Part shown: positions 1-10,717 of the stretch, piece after piece
How positions within the stretch are numbered: the stretch's first letter is position 1
Layout: every line of letters begins with the position of its first letter
Origin: Exilispira sp.
GTDB taxonomy: Bacteria > Spirochaetota > JAAYUW01
DNA length: 44,825 nt
Assembly: GCA_012517545.1 (NCBI GenBank)
Contig: JAAYUW010000048.1
Location: 1 to 44,825 of the forward strand
Direction of reading: 5' to 3'
Notes under the pieces: model-generated
The model's database searches: none
Seen by the model: only the letters and a program-made list of their open reading frames with translations
Told to the model about the DNA's origin: nothing
Translations under genes and position numbers: made by a program

Positions 1-869
1 AAATCAAATACGCAATAATTGGTGGTTCAGGTTTACTCGAACTCTCAGATCTTGTAATAGAAAAAAAAATAGATATTCCTACTCCTTTCGGTCAAATGTC
101 AGATGAGGTAACTGTGGGCTACTTCAAAGGTACAAGGCATAAGATAGCTTTTCTTCCAAGGCACGGTAAAAATCATACCATAATGCCAGGTACTATCCCT
201 CAAAAGGCTAATGTATGGGGTTTAAAATATATAGGCGTTGAAAAAGTCATAGCTATCTCCGCTGTTGGTTCGCTAAAAGAAGAAATCAAGCCAACAGATC
301 TTGTCATACCTTCACAAATTTTTGATAGAACAAAATCCCGTGATAGTACTTTTTTTGAGGATGGCTTAGTGGGACATGTCCCATTTGGTAAGCCGATCTG
401 TCCATCTCTTTCAAAGTTTGTTACAAAGATAATAAATCAGCTTGGTTACACTGTTCATACAGATGAAACCTATATCTGTATGGAAGGTCCTGCTTTTTCG
501 ACAAGAGCAGAATCAGAGTTTTATCGCTCATTAAAAGCTGGAGTCATAGGGATGACAGCTTTACCCGAGGCAAAACTATATAGAGAAGCTGAGATCTGTT
601 ATACTATTATTGCAACGGTTACAGATTATGATTGCTGGAAGGAAGGTGAAGAAGATGTCAATGTCCAGATGGTATTACAAACTATGGCAAAAAATAATGA
701 AGCAATCCATAAAATTCTTTATGCTATATTTTCAAATATGCCAGAGGACTTTGAAGAGAAATGTGAATGCTCTAATTCTCTTATGTATGCTATTAATACA
801 AAAAAAGAAGGTATAGATCCTCAGGTTTATCGAAAGTTAAGATTATTATTAAGAAAATATTATGAATAA
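1..869 (+). CDS. mtnP: S-methyl-5'-thioadenosine phosphorylase, 5' end outside window
   Basis: This enzyme phosphorolyses methylthioadenosine to adenine and 5-methylthioribose-1-phosphate in methionine salvage. The reading frame is open from base 3, so the start codon lies upstream; only the first few residues should be missing, because the N-terminal phosphate-binding motif GGSGL is present. Other family motifs follow: FLPRHGKNH, SAVGSL, GPAFSTRAES, and IGMTALPEAK leading into VTDYDCW. The Asp residues of TDYDCW are the 6-aminopurine specificity feature that separates MTA phosphorylases from the inosine/guanosine phosphorylases. The C-terminal 40 residues are less conserved. No partner gene is visible because the upstream neighbour is outside the window. 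The family call is firm; that it prefers MTA over adenosine is inferred from the motif. Confidence 0.9.
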   Translation, partial: IKYAIIGGSGLLELSDLVIEKKIDIPTPFGQMSDEVTVGYFKGTRHKIAFLPRHGKNHTIMPGTIPQKANVWGLKYIGVEKVIAISAVGSLKEEIKPTDLVIPSQIFDRTKSRDSTFFEDGLVGHVPFGKPICPSLSKFVTKIINQLGYTVHTDETYICMEGPAFSTRAESEFYRSLKAGVIGMTALPEAKLYREAEICYTIIATVTDYDCWKEGEEDVNVQMVLQTMAKNNEAIHKILYAIFSNMPEDFEEKCECSNSLMYAINTKKEGIDPQVYRKLRLLLRKYYE

Positions 870-1739
870 TTTGATGTTTTTTAATTCGTTGATTTAAAAG
901 AAAATAAAGCAGAAATTCTGCAACTAGATCTGGTTGTTTTATTTTATTTAGAATTATTGGATAAAATTTTAATTTTGTGGAAGCTAAAAATATAAATTGT
1001 TTGAATATATTTATTATAATGTGGAATAGATATGAATGTTATTTTATTATGTAGTATATTTAATATTTCAAATTTTCTCTTTCTCGATTTAGCTAATGAT
1101 AATTTTTCTTTAGATTCTTTTATTGATCTTTCAAAATCTTTTCAAACTTTTGAGATTTTACAGAGTTTTATATTTTTCGACTTTTCAAGTTTCTCTTTAA
1201 ATACTTTGAATGATGAAAGAGAGGATGAAAGTTTTTTTTCTCGAGCAGAAAATATTTTCTTTTTAGCCATTCCTTTATTATATTTATATATATCTAACAT
1301 TGTGAAAATAGCTCATTTTTTTGAATATGGTGAATTTAGCTCAAATTTTACTGATATAGAAAAAAGGTATATCTCGATTTCTATAGTGGCTATATCTATT
1401 AATATTGTTATAGACGATATATTTTAAACTATCTAAATAGCATGTTTTGAAAATATTTTTTTTACAAAAATATCTATTTTAGTTACAAGTTTATTTGACT
1501 TTTATCCATCAGCCTTATTTTGCAAAACTTCATCTATTTAATGAAATTTACTGCCATTCCAGTTAAGTATTTGGTGGATTTATTTTAGTCTAAAAAAATA
1601 GAGTTATGACTTTTTTTAAATAATATTATTGTTATCTGGATATAAATATAAATATATGAAGAAAGAATAACAAAGATATTTTGCAAAGATCGGTAATAAG
1701 CTTAATTAATCAGGTTTACGTAAAATAAATGAGGTTAAA
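870..1739. other. 870-bp spacer with one doubtful ORF
   Basis: No recognisable gene lies between mtnP and lspA. The middle part, 1032-1427, is T-rich on the + strand and stays open for 131 codons; it is listed separately. Its minus strand is Lys/Glu-rich and open over much of the same stretch, except for one TGA. The 300 bases before lspA show nothing beyond A/T runs. No tRNA, hairpin terminator or repeat unit was seen. Confidence 0.5.
1032..1427 (+). CDS. Doubtful hypothetical protein, 131 aa
   Basis: The reading frame is 131 codons long, starts with ATG and has a weak upstream GGA at a usable distance. The product is rich in Phe, Ser, Ile and Leu. It has a hydrophobic stretch near residues 78-100 and another near the C-terminus, but no motif I recognise. 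The composition is what a T-rich strand gives when stop codons are scarce, and the complementary strand carries an almost open Lys-rich frame, so this may be a chance ORF or a decayed gene. It is longer than expected by chance at this base composition, which is the only reason to list it. Confidence 0.2.
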   Translation: MNVILLCSIFNISNFLFLDLANDNFSLDSFIDLSKSFQTFEILQSFIFFDFSSFSLNTLNDEREDESFFSRAENIFFLAIPLLYLYISNIVKIAHFFEYGEFSSNFTDIEKRYISISIVAISINIVIDDIF

Positions 1740-2507
1740 ATGAATAAGAATAAGTTAAATCGAATATTGCTTGTACTTCTCATAATTCTTGTAACTGTGG
1801 CTTTAGATCAATTAACAAAGTACATTGTTTCTGTTAAAATTCCTATTTATGGAACTATAAGGATCATTCCCGGATTTTTAAATTTTAGACATATCACAAA
1901 CTATGGTTTTCTTTTGGGTCTGGGTTCTAACTTGAATGATGGTTCTATGTTCAATCCAGTTGTTATAATAACAATAATTGCACTTATTATCTTGCTTGCT
2001 TATTTTATTTATATTGTTCTAAATGAAAAAACATCAAAATATCTTCTTATAACTTTTTCAATACTTATAGGCGGAGCGTGGGGAAATTTTATAGATAGAT
2101 TAATAAAAGGAAAAGTAGTAGATTTTATAGAATTTACTCTTCCAGCTGCCCATTGGGGAAGATACTATTTTAGTTCTCTTCCAATTTTTAATCTTGCAGA
2201 TTTTTTTGTATCTGTTGGTATAATAATGCTTCTTATATATTACTTCATAATTGAACCAAAAGAGAATAAAAAACTCAAGGCAGGGGAAGAGAAAATCATT
2301 GATAGAGAATATTCTCAGCAGACAGTGAAAGATGATATTGATTCTGATAGATTATTTGCGGGTGAAGATGAAAATTTTGCAAAAGATGAACAAAGTTTAG
2401 GTAATATTAATGGATATGAAGGATCATTTCACGAAAAGGAAGAAAATCTTTTGAAAAATAGTGAGGAATCTTTAAAATCAGAAGATGAACAAAATAAGAA
2501 AATATAG
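1740..2507 (+). CDS. lspA: Lipoprotein signal peptidase (signal peptidase II)
   Basis: This inner-membrane aspartyl protease removes signal peptides from diacylated prolipoproteins. Four membrane segments are visible, at about residues 8-27, 73-95, 102-115 and 150-171. The family boxes are in order: DQLTK (23-27), NYGFLLG (54-60), GNFIDR (115-120) with VVDFI (126-130), and FNLADFFVSVG (150-160). The catalytic aspartates are therefore D128 and D154. A GAGG ribosome binding site precedes the ATG. The protein has an unusual hydrophilic, mostly acidic tail (residues 172-255); most LspA proteins end near residue 165. The BMP lipoprotein encoded at 11803 is a likely substrate. The next gene is a RluD-type pseudouridine synthase, a pairing common in bacteria. 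Confidence 0.95.
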   Translation: MNKNKLNRILLVLLIILVTVALDQLTKYIVSVKIPIYGTIRIIPGFLNFRHITNYGFLLGLGSNLNDGSMFNPVVIITIIALIILLAYFIYIVLNEKTSKYLLITFSILIGGAWGNFIDRLIKGKVVDFIEFTLPAAHWGRYYFSSLPIFNLADFFVSVGIIMLLIYYFIIEPKENKKLKAGEEKIIDREYSQQTVKDDIDSDRLFAGEDENFAKDEQSLGNINGYEGSFHEKEENLLKNSEESLKSEDEQNKKI

Positions 2508-2522
2508 AATTTTAGCTAAAAA

Positions 2523-2546
2523 CGATAGATTTAGTAATCTATTTTG
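2523..2546 (+). terminator. Possible weak terminator hairpin after lspA
   Basis: A perfect 7-bp stem, ATAGATT with AATCTAT, has a TAGT loop at 2525-2542 and is followed by only three T residues before a G. It lies 18 bases past the lspA stop. The stem is A/T-rich and the T tract short, so it is weak as an intrinsic terminator. Confidence 0.3.
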
Positions 2547-2754
2547 AATTTTCATTAACTTCAAGCCAGAATTTATAAATGTTTTTTGTTTGATTTTGAA
2601 TTGCAAGATAAAATTATATTGTGAGACTTTAGATTTTTACAAGCACATTTTTTGTACCTGTATAAAAAAACTTTTCAGACACTTTTGACCAATTCATTTT
2701 AGATTTGGGAACTATTATTAATAAAAATTAACCTTTAAAACACGGCTTAATTTT

Positions 2755-3714
2755 ATGCAAATTCACGATGAAGAAGATTTTTTTGAAGAGAATTTTCAGC
2801 AATCTTTCAAGATCGTTGTCCCTCAAGATCAATCACCTGAAAGAGTTGATAAATTCCTATCATCAAAAAGCGGATATACAAGAAGTAGAATATCTAAATA
2901 TACTAAAAAAATATTTATAAATGGTAAAGAAGATAAACTTTCCAGGATAGTTTATCCTTATGATGTTGTTGAGATTTATTTGGAACCATTACAAGAATAT
3001 AATGAAATTATCCCTCAATACTACGATCTCAATATATTATATGAGGATAAAGCGATATTGGTATTAAATAAACCAGCTGGTATAACGGTTCATCCTGCTT
3101 CAGGTCATCCCGAGAACACTATACTGAATTATGTAAAATATCATTTTTTGAAGGAAGGCTTGATTCCTCTGGGTGATTGTGGAATGGTTCATAGACTTGA
3201 TAAGGATACTGAAGGATTATTGATCTTTGCTAAAGATGAAAAAACTCAGGCAAATTTACGTTTACAATTTGCAAATAGATTGGTGAAAAAAAAGTATCTA
3301 GCTATTTTAAATGGTAAAATTTTACCGGAATATGCAACTTTTGTTGACAGATTGCAGAGAAATCCTCTGGATAGGTTTAGATATAAGACTGGAAAAGAAG
3401 GCAGGGAGGCAATACTTTCATATAAAGCAATTTCTACTGGTGGTAATTATTCAGTTGTCGATATAGATTTGCAAACTGGAAGAACTCATCAAATAAGAGT
3501 CCAATTTTCAAGTAGAGGGTACCCGGTAGCTGGTGACCCTATTTATGGAAGAGATTGGAATAGAATTTATGAAAAGTATGGAATGCTTTTGCTTTCGAGA
3601 AAAATTGAATTTATCCATCCAAATTTGAATAAATCTATTGAGTTTTCTATAGATTTGCCAGAAAGGTTTAAAAATTTTTTAAAAGACAATGAAATATACT
3701 TGAAGGAATTTTAG
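2755..3714 (+). CDS. rluD: RluA/RluD family ribosomal RNA pseudouridine synthase
   Basis: The protein isomerises uridine to pseudouridine in large-subunit rRNA. An N-terminal S4 RNA-binding domain spans about residues 28-78 (ERVDKFLSSKSGYTRSRISK followed by an INGK turn). The catalytic domain contains the family signature HRLDKDTEGLLIFAK with catalytic Asp149. It also has the GRTHQIRVQF and GDPIYG motifs near the C-terminus. Its 319 residues are normal for RluD. No clear Shine-Dalgarno precedes the ATG, and no better in-frame start is seen. It lies 247 bases after lspA. RluD rather than RluA or RluC is suggested by the S4 domain and the lspA neighbour; the target uridines cannot be read from the sequence. 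Confidence 0.88.
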   Translation: MQIHDEEDFFEENFQQSFKIVVPQDQSPERVDKFLSSKSGYTRSRISKYTKKIFINGKEDKLSRIVYPYDVVEIYLEPLQEYNEIIPQYYDLNILYEDKAILVLNKPAGITVHPASGHPENTILNYVKYHFLKEGLIPLGDCGMVHRLDKDTEGLLIFAKDEKTQANLRLQFANRLVKKKYLAILNGKILPEYATFVDRLQRNPLDRFRYKTGKEGREAILSYKAISTGGNYSVVDIDLQTGRTHQIRVQFSSRGYPVAGDPIYGRDWNRIYEKYGMLLLSRKIEFIHPNLNKSIEFSIDLPERFKNFLKDNEIYLKEF

Positions 3715-3993
3715 ATCTTGTTTTATGTTAATTTTTTCAAAAATGTAAAAATGCACCTTTATACACAAAAAAATTTATTAATTATAAAAATTCAAGATTT
3801 AGGATTAAGCTTTACAATGATTTTAAACTTTATTAATTAAATATTTTTCCGGGGCTTTAGATTATAGTATAAAATAATTTTTAATGATAATGTTGAGAAA
3901 ATTGAATGTTATTTTCTAATTGTTTATTTGAAGACTAATGCTATAAATGATTCAATTTTTTCGAGATATTTAAACAATCTGGAGAAGTTTATT

Positions 3994-5016
3994 ATGAAAA
4001 ATATAGGATTTACGGGCTTAACAGGAATGCTAGGTCATAATTTTTATGATTTTTATGTCGAAAACAGATTGTACGAGCAATACAGGCTTATATGCTTGAC
4101 CCGTAAGTCAAATCAAAATTATGAAACTGGTAAAAAAAATATTTTTGATAAGTTTATGATAGAAAGCCGTCAGATTGACTATAACGATAAAGATAGCATA
4201 TATGAAAGTATAAAGGATATAGATATACTGATACATGCTGCTGGATGTAAACTAGGAAATAGTTATGATGAATTTAAAATTGGAAATTTTGATACAACTA
4301 AAAATCTTATAGAAACAATTATCGAAAAGGAAATACCGCTTCAAAGATTTATTTTTATCTCTTCACAATCTGCATTGGGACCAGCGAATAGTATTGATAA
4401 TTTTTTAGATGAAGATGCAGAAGGAAAACCAGTCACATCTTATGGAAAAACTAAAAAAGCAGCAGAAGATTTTATCAAAGGTCTTGATGTTCCTTATTAT
4501 ATAATACGGTTGCCATCATTATTTGGAAAATATGATAAGGATGCACTCATAGTTTTTAGGCTGGCTTCAAAGGGAATACTCTTAAAAGCTGGATGGGGTA
4601 CTTTTATCATATCATATCTATTAGCATTCGATGCTGCATATCTTTTAGATCTTGTTATTAAAAAATCTTATGATGATAATATAAAAGGAAGAACATTAAA
4701 TCTATGTTACGATGATCCTATTGATTCCGTTTCATTTATGAAGTTGATTCAAAGTGAAGGTAATATAAAAAAGAAAAATATAATATTATCTATTCCAAAA
4801 TTATTACTTGTAGTTATTACTTCAATAAATACATTTATTTCAAAGCTAAAAAAAGATAAAAATATAATAAGTGTCGAAAAAGTTAACGAATTTTTAAATA
4901 ATTTCTGGCTTATGTCCAACAAGAAAACAAAGATATTTTTAAATATAGATAAAATTGAAAGAAGATCGTCCTTTAAGGATATTCTAGATTGGTATAAGCT
5001 CATGCATCTTTTATAA
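3994..5016 (+). CDS. NAD-dependent epimerase/dehydratase family protein (extended SDR)
   Basis: This is an extended short-chain dehydrogenase/reductase of 340 residues. The Rossmann nucleotide-binding glycines are in GFTGLTGMLGHNF at the N-terminus. Further in are an HAAG motif and SSQSALG, followed by the catalytic YGKTK (YxxxK). The frame is open further upstream from a TTG at 3928, but the ATG at 3994 has a good GGAGAAG six bases before it and places the Rossmann motif directly at the N-terminus, so it is preferred. The substrate is probably a nucleotide sugar or a related sterol- or sugar-like compound and cannot be fixed from the sequence. The neighbouring PAP2-type gene at 5103 is in the same direction, 86 bases away, and hints at envelope lipid or glycan metabolism. 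Confidence 0.8.
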   Translation: MKNIGFTGLTGMLGHNFYDFYVENRLYEQYRLICLTRKSNQNYETGKKNIFDKFMIESRQIDYNDKDSIYESIKDIDILIHAAGCKLGNSYDEFKIGNFDTTKNLIETIIEKEIPLQRFIFISSQSALGPANSIDNFLDEDAEGKPVTSYGKTKKAAEDFIKGLDVPYYIIRLPSLFGKYDKDALIVFRLASKGILLKAGWGTFIISYLLAFDAAYLLDLVIKKSYDDNIKGRTLNLCYDDPIDSVSFMKLIQSEGNIKKKNIILSIPKLLLVVITSINTFISKLKKDKNIISVEKVNEFLNNFWLMSNKKTKIFLNIDKIERRSSFKDILDWYKLMHLL

Positions 5017-5102
5017 TTGACTTGATTTTAGTTTAGAAATAAAATTATTTGAATGCAAAAATTTGATTACACTTATTTTTAACTTTGCTAAATGGAGTTA
5101 AA

Positions 5103-6125
5103 ATGGACAATTTATTTGATAACGGAAAAAAGAAGCTAGCTATTTATCCAACCGATGTATTAATAGTGATGTTAAATATTATTTTTAGCATCTTCAGCTT
5201 TCTGAATGTTGGGAAGCTAAAAATAAGTATTTTGGGTATTATTATTGATAGGCAGCTTTGTATGGGACTTTTTTTTCTGCTTGTCAATATCCTGGTATTT
5301 TATTTGATTAAGCTTGCAAATCCCTGCAAAAATAAAATTGTTCAATTTTTACGATTGTTTTATGGGCAGGCATTTTATGCAATATATTTTCCAGAGTGTA
5401 TAAATCTTTCACAGCTTTTCTATAACAATAGATCGTTTGATAAACTATTTGCTGATCTTGATTATTTGATTTTTCACTATCAACCTGCAGAAGAATTTAG
5501 TAAAACATTTATTAATAATCATTATATTAATGAACTATTTTTTTTCTCTTATTTTGTATATTATCTATTGATAACAGCTGGATGGTGGATATTATTTTTG
5601 AGAAATAAGAAAAGTACAGCTGTTTACTGTTTTTTTATCACGACGGCAAGTTTTGGTATTTTATACATCTGGTACACTTTTTTTCCGGTTAAAGGTCCAA
5701 AATTTTATATCGATTCTTTGCATGATGTATGGTATTCAAACTTCCAGGGATTTTTCTTTACCAATCTCATGAAAAAGATATTTAACACCACTAATCTGGG
5801 AGGTGCTGCATTCCCTTCTTCACACGTCGCAATATCGTTAGTGGCACTCTTTTTGAACAGGAACCAAAATAAATACCTTATGCCAGTTATTTTCCCATTA
5901 ACCATAACTTTGATGCTCTCTACAGTTTATCTTTATGCCCATTATTTTGTCGATGTTATCGGTGGTATTTTTGCTGCTATTATTTTGTACACGTACGTGC
6001 CTCTTCTTTATCAATATTTTTTTAAATTTTCTGCGAAGCTGAGTAATATTTTAATTGAAAAGTTCAAGTTTCACGAAATATATGATTTTTCATATATAAT
6101 AACTGATACAAAAATCAGTCAATAG
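5103..6125 (+). CDS. PAP2-superfamily integral membrane phosphatase/transferase
   Basis: The 340-residue protein has about six hydrophobic segments. It carries the PAP2 active-site blocks in the form seen in the inositol-phosphoceramide-synthase-like subgroup: FPVKGPKFY (block 1), AAFPSSHVA (block 2, with the active-site His) and STVYLYAHYFVDVIGG (block 3, with the second His and Asp). Block 3 has no Arg after the Ser, which is usual in this subgroup. The frame is open from a TTG 18 bases earlier, but the ATG at 5103 has GGAG five bases upstream. The likely role is lipid-phosphate hydrolysis or headgroup transfer at the membrane; the substrate is unknown. It follows the epimerase gene in the same direction and may be co-transcribed with it. 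Confidence 0.82.
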   Translation: MDNLFDNGKKKLAIYPTDVLIVMLNIIFSIFSFLNVGKLKISILGIIIDRQLCMGLFFLLVNILVFYLIKLANPCKNKIVQFLRLFYGQAFYAIYFPECINLSQLFYNNRSFDKLFADLDYLIFHYQPAEEFSKTFINNHYINELFFFSYFVYYLLITAGWWILFLRNKKSTAVYCFFITTASFGILYIWYTFFPVKGPKFYIDSLHDVWYSNFQGFFFTNLMKKIFNTTNLGGAAFPSSHVAISLVALFLNRNQNKYLMPVIFPLTITLMLSTVYLYAHYFVDVIGGIFAAIILYTYVPLLYQYFFKFSAKLSNILIEKFKFHEIYDFSYIITDTKISQ

Positions 6126-6950
6126 TTTAAAATACTTTAAAATTGATATCGTAGTCTAAAGTTTAAAGTTAGAAGTACGTAAAAAAGTTAAATAAATATT
6201 TGTCATTTTACAGGATTATTTTTAAACATGTTTAATGTTTTTTAGGCTATTTTTTGTTGCCAGTTCATAAAATTGATATTCAAACATATCTTTTTAAGGT
6301 ATGTAATAATTTTTAGATTATAATTTCATAATTTTCAATAGAAAAGATCATTGTTTTTGTTAAAGAGATTCCTGAATTTGAAAATCAAATATTTTCAAGA
6401 TTATTTCTCGTGATTGTATTGGTCTATGCATCCAAAATGAACAAAAATCTGAAGGGCAAATGCTAATAGAAAAAAAATGTCTAATTTAAAATAGGCTCTT
6501 CGTAACTAAGTATAGGCAAATTTGAGAAAAAAAATTTAACTTTTTCCCCGGATTTTAGACTCTGGACCAACAATTTTTGAATTTTATAAACAGTGGAGAA
6601 CTAAAAAAATATTGCATGAATATTCTATCTAAATTCATTACAATATAATTTTAGCCTTGTTAAACAATGGATAATAGAGGCATTTAATAGAGATTTAAGA
6701 GTATCTGAAGAAGATAATTAAAATTAAAATCAAATTTAAAACTAAACTAAATAATAATTATAATAAAATAAATAAAATGTATATAATTATAGAAAAAGTA
6801 AATATTAAAGATAACTAAGTAAATTATCTTTAATTTATAATAAATATTATTGACTTTTAAATTATAATGTGTTATATATTAATTGTAGATAAAATTTTAT
6901 AGATTTATAAAATTTTAGAAGGATAAATTAATTTTAATTAAGGAGACTTT
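6126..6950. other. 825-bp spacer with broken coding-like remnants
   Basis: No intact gene is present. Two coding-like stretches lie in the same + frame: 6332-6466 (44 codons, containing IPEFENQIFSRLFL) and 6620-6721 (33 codons, ending VKQWIIEAFNRDLRVSEEDN before TAA). Several stops separate them. They may be relics of one decayed gene, but I recognise no family. From 6722 to 6848 the sequence is almost purely A/T. A promoter for the next operon lies at 6850-6878. Confidence 0.45.
6850..6878 (+). promoter_or_regulatory. Sigma-70-type promoter for the DUF2089 operon
   Basis: TTGACT at 6850-6855 and TATATA at 6873-6878 are separated by 17 bases, about 70 bases before the DUF2089 start codon. 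The surrounding sequence is very A/T-rich, so the -10 hexamer alone means little. The -35 and the spacing make it plausible. Confidence 0.5.
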
Positions 6951-7325
6951 ATGAAAAAGATGATAGGCAGATGCCCGATATGTGGGGAACCACTTACTGT
7001 CACTTCATTACACTGTGATAAGTGTGATCTTAGTATTAATAGTCAGTTTGAACTCGATAGCTTTTTTAAACTTACTTCTGAGCAACTCTTATTCGTTAAA
7101 ACCTTTATTCGCAATAGAGGAAATATTAAGGAAGTAGAAAAAGAGCTTGGTATATCTTATCCAACCGTCAGGAACAAACTTGATGAAGTCATAGAGGCTC
7201 TTGGATATACGATAGAACAGAAAGATGATTATCAGGTTAAGAGAAAAGATGTATTAGCAAGACTGGAAAGAGGTGAGATTACTTCTGAAGAAGCCATTAA
7301 GATGCTTAAAGACATAGAATATTGA
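6951..7325 (+). CDS. DUF2089 family zinc-ribbon and helix-turn-helix protein
   Basis: The protein has 124 residues. An N-terminal zinc ribbon carries CPICGEPL and CDKC (residues 8-28). It is followed by a helix-turn-helix-like segment, GNIKEVEKELGISYPTVRNK (residues 57-76), close to sigma-factor or LuxR-type recognition helices. A C-terminal segment with RLERGEITSEEAIKML resembles the SHOCT-like helical unit found in the next two genes. AGGAG precedes the ATG. It is likely a DNA-binding regulator of its own operon (inference). It lies 56 bases before the DUF4097 gene, and the same combination is widespread in Firmicutes and relatives. Its direct target is unknown. Confidence 0.85.
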   Translation: MKKMIGRCPICGEPLTVTSLHCDKCDLSINSQFELDSFFKLTSEQLLFVKTFIRNRGNIKEVEKELGISYPTVRNKLDEVIEALGYTIEQKDDYQVKRKDVLARLERGEITSEEAIKMLKDIEY

Positions 7326-7381
7326 TATTTTAAGTTTTAAATAAATTTCATATATTATAAACTCTGTGAAAGGGGATAAAA

Positions 7382-8371
7382 ATGATAAATAAAAAATATG
7401 ATGCAACTTCCATAAACTCATTTTCTCTTCAAATGTTCTCTAGTGATGTTAATATTATCCAAACAGATCAAAATCAAATAGTCATAGATACAAATGCTAT
7501 TGAAGATGAAGATTATGAGATAATAACTTCAGAAAGATCAATCGAAATTAAACAAAAGAGGAGGGGCTTTTCTAGTTTTAATTTTTTTAACTCAACAAAA
7601 GATTTTACAATTTATCTTCCTTATAGTCTTTCAATATCAATATCGATAGCTTCTGGTGATCTTTCTATTCATAGAGATATAAATAAAGAGAGTCGACCAG
7701 ATAATACTAAGGTGACTCCTTCATTGGATATTAAACTCACATCTGGTGATTTTGAACTGAGAAAAGTTATCTGCTCAACTTTACTTTTATCTTCGACCTC
7801 ATCAGATATCAGCATTGAAAACTGTTCATTTAGCAAAGTAAAATTTAAAGTTATCTCTTCTGATATAGATATTGATCAAACTAACCTTAAAGAGATTGAG
7901 ATTCAATCCATCTCGGGTGATGTCTCTATGGAATTGCTATCTTTTAATAAAATAATTGCTGACTTAAAATCTGGTGATGTAAATATTCGATGCCCAAAGA
8001 TGGAGGTTCAAGGCAAACTAAAAACATTATCTGGTGATATTGATGTTAACGGTGTAAAATTTTCGCAGGATAGCAGTTTGCCACTTATAAATATTTCTAC
8101 ACTATCAGGTGATATTGATATTGATGGAAAATTTGCAGAACCTTTGAATGTAATTATTCCTGAAAATGATGAAGTAATAAAATCAAAATTTGAAAATTCA
8201 ATAAAAAAAGAAGATAAAGAGAAATTTTTGCAACTCATGTTATCTAAAAAAATAGAAGAAAAAGATGCAACCGAGCTGTTAAAAAGCTATGGGTTTAGTG
8301 AGGAAGAGATAGATGAAATCTATGAAGAGTATCTTTTTAGAAAAATGAATATGGAGGAAGAAAATGGATAA
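7382..8371 (+). CDS. DUF4097 family beta-repeat protein with C-terminal helical domain
   Basis: The 329-residue protein consists mainly of repeated short beta units built around SGD (for example ASGDLSI, TSGDFEL, ISGDVSM, KSGDVNI, LSGDIDV, LSGDIDI). This is the signature of DUF4097 parallel beta-helix proteins. Around residues 275-325 there is an acidic helical tail (EKFLQLMLSKKIEEKDATEL and on) like the SHOCT-type units of its neighbours. No signal peptide is visible, so it is probably cytoplasmic. AAGGGG precedes the start. It overlaps the next gene by 8 bases, which indicates translational coupling. Related proteins (YvlB, LiaX) belong to cell-envelope stress responses; applying that here is inference. 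Confidence 0.8.
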   Translation: MINKKYDATSINSFSLQMFSSDVNIIQTDQNQIVIDTNAIEDEDYEIITSERSIEIKQKRRGFSSFNFFNSTKDFTIYLPYSLSISISIASGDLSIHRDINKESRPDNTKVTPSLDIKLTSGDFELRKVICSTLLLSSTSSDISIENCSFSKVKFKVISSDIDIDQTNLKEIEIQSISGDVSMELLSFNKIIADLKSGDVNIRCPKMEVQGKLKTLSGDIDVNGVKFSQDSSLPLINISTLSGDIDIDGKFAEPLNVIIPENDEVIKSKFENSIKKEDKEKFLQLMLSKKIEEKDATELLKSYGFSEEEIDEIYEEYLFRKMNMEEENG

Positions 8372-8840
8372 TTCTATTTTTATTGAACTTGAAGAAGAGA
8401 AACAAAAGATTTTAAAGATGGTTGAAGAAGGCAAGATTTCTGCTGAGGATGCCGATAAAATGATCTGGATACTTGAGAATTCAGTGATAAAAGAACAGGC
8501 TAAGATAGAAGATAAAGAAAGCAAGATTAATATAAATTCTACTGACTCTACAGAACACAAAAAAAAGAATGATATCCCTAATGTGAAAGGTAAATTGCTT
8601 ATCCATGTTTATGAAAATGGTATAAAAAAAGTTAATATTCAATTGCCTATCAGTATTATCAAAATAGCAAAACATTTACCTATAAACATAGACAACAGGC
8701 AGATGCAAATAGACGATTTTTTTAATCAAGCCCGAGAAAGTGGTTTTAATATTCACGATGGATTATTTATACTAGTCAATGATGAAGAGGTTCATATGTA
8801 TGATGCTGATGGAAATGAATTTATTACTGTTACAGGTTGA
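8364..8840 (+). CDS. SHOCT-like / YvlB N-terminal-domain protein
   Basis: The 158-residue protein begins with a helical unit, EEKQKILKMVEEGKISAEDA, typical of the N-terminal domain of YvlB/LiaX-like proteins. A charged linker follows at about residues 45-75. The second domain, at about 75-158, begins VKGKLLIHVYENGIKKVNIQ and ends in EEVHMYDADGNEF; it matches the beta-rich domain that follows the helical unit in clostridial homologues. GGAGGAAG lies just before the ATG, inside the previous gene, and the reading frames overlap by 8 bases. It probably acts with the DUF4097 protein, since the two halves form a single protein in some bacteria. No terminator is visible after it. Confidence 0.7.
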   Translation: MDNSIFIELEEEKQKILKMVEEGKISAEDADKMIWILENSVIKEQAKIEDKESKININSTDSTEHKKKNDIPNVKGKLLIHVYENGIKKVNIQLPISIIKIAKHLPINIDNRQMQIDDFFNQARESGFNIHDGLFILVNDEEVHMYDADGNEFITVTG

Positions 8841-9115
8841 TCTATAGTATTTTGCTCTATTTAATTACTTGATATCATATTTTTTGTTTTTAATGAAAAG
8901 TTATTCTTAGCATCATCACCATATAGATAAATTATTAAAATCATTTTAACGGATAAATATTCTAAAAATAGCTGTTTGTATATGGCAAAATGTTAAAATA
9001 ATCTCTTCTACTTGCTCTCATAACTAAAGCATATAAAGAAAAAAGCTGATTTAAATAATTAATTTTAAACTTTTTGCTGGTTTCATATTAGCATATTTAG
9101 TGGCAAGACTTAAAA

Positions 9116-10717
<1,602 letters not shown>

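Noticed and set aside
960-1310. TGA read as a sense codon in a Lys-rich minus-strand frame
   Set aside because: The 8364-8840 gene and the ComEC-like gene end at TGA at sensible positions, so a recoded TGA is not supported.
6332-6721. Transposase remnant
   Set aside because: No DDE-type motif, terminal inverted repeat or target duplication is visible; kept only as an unclassified remnant.
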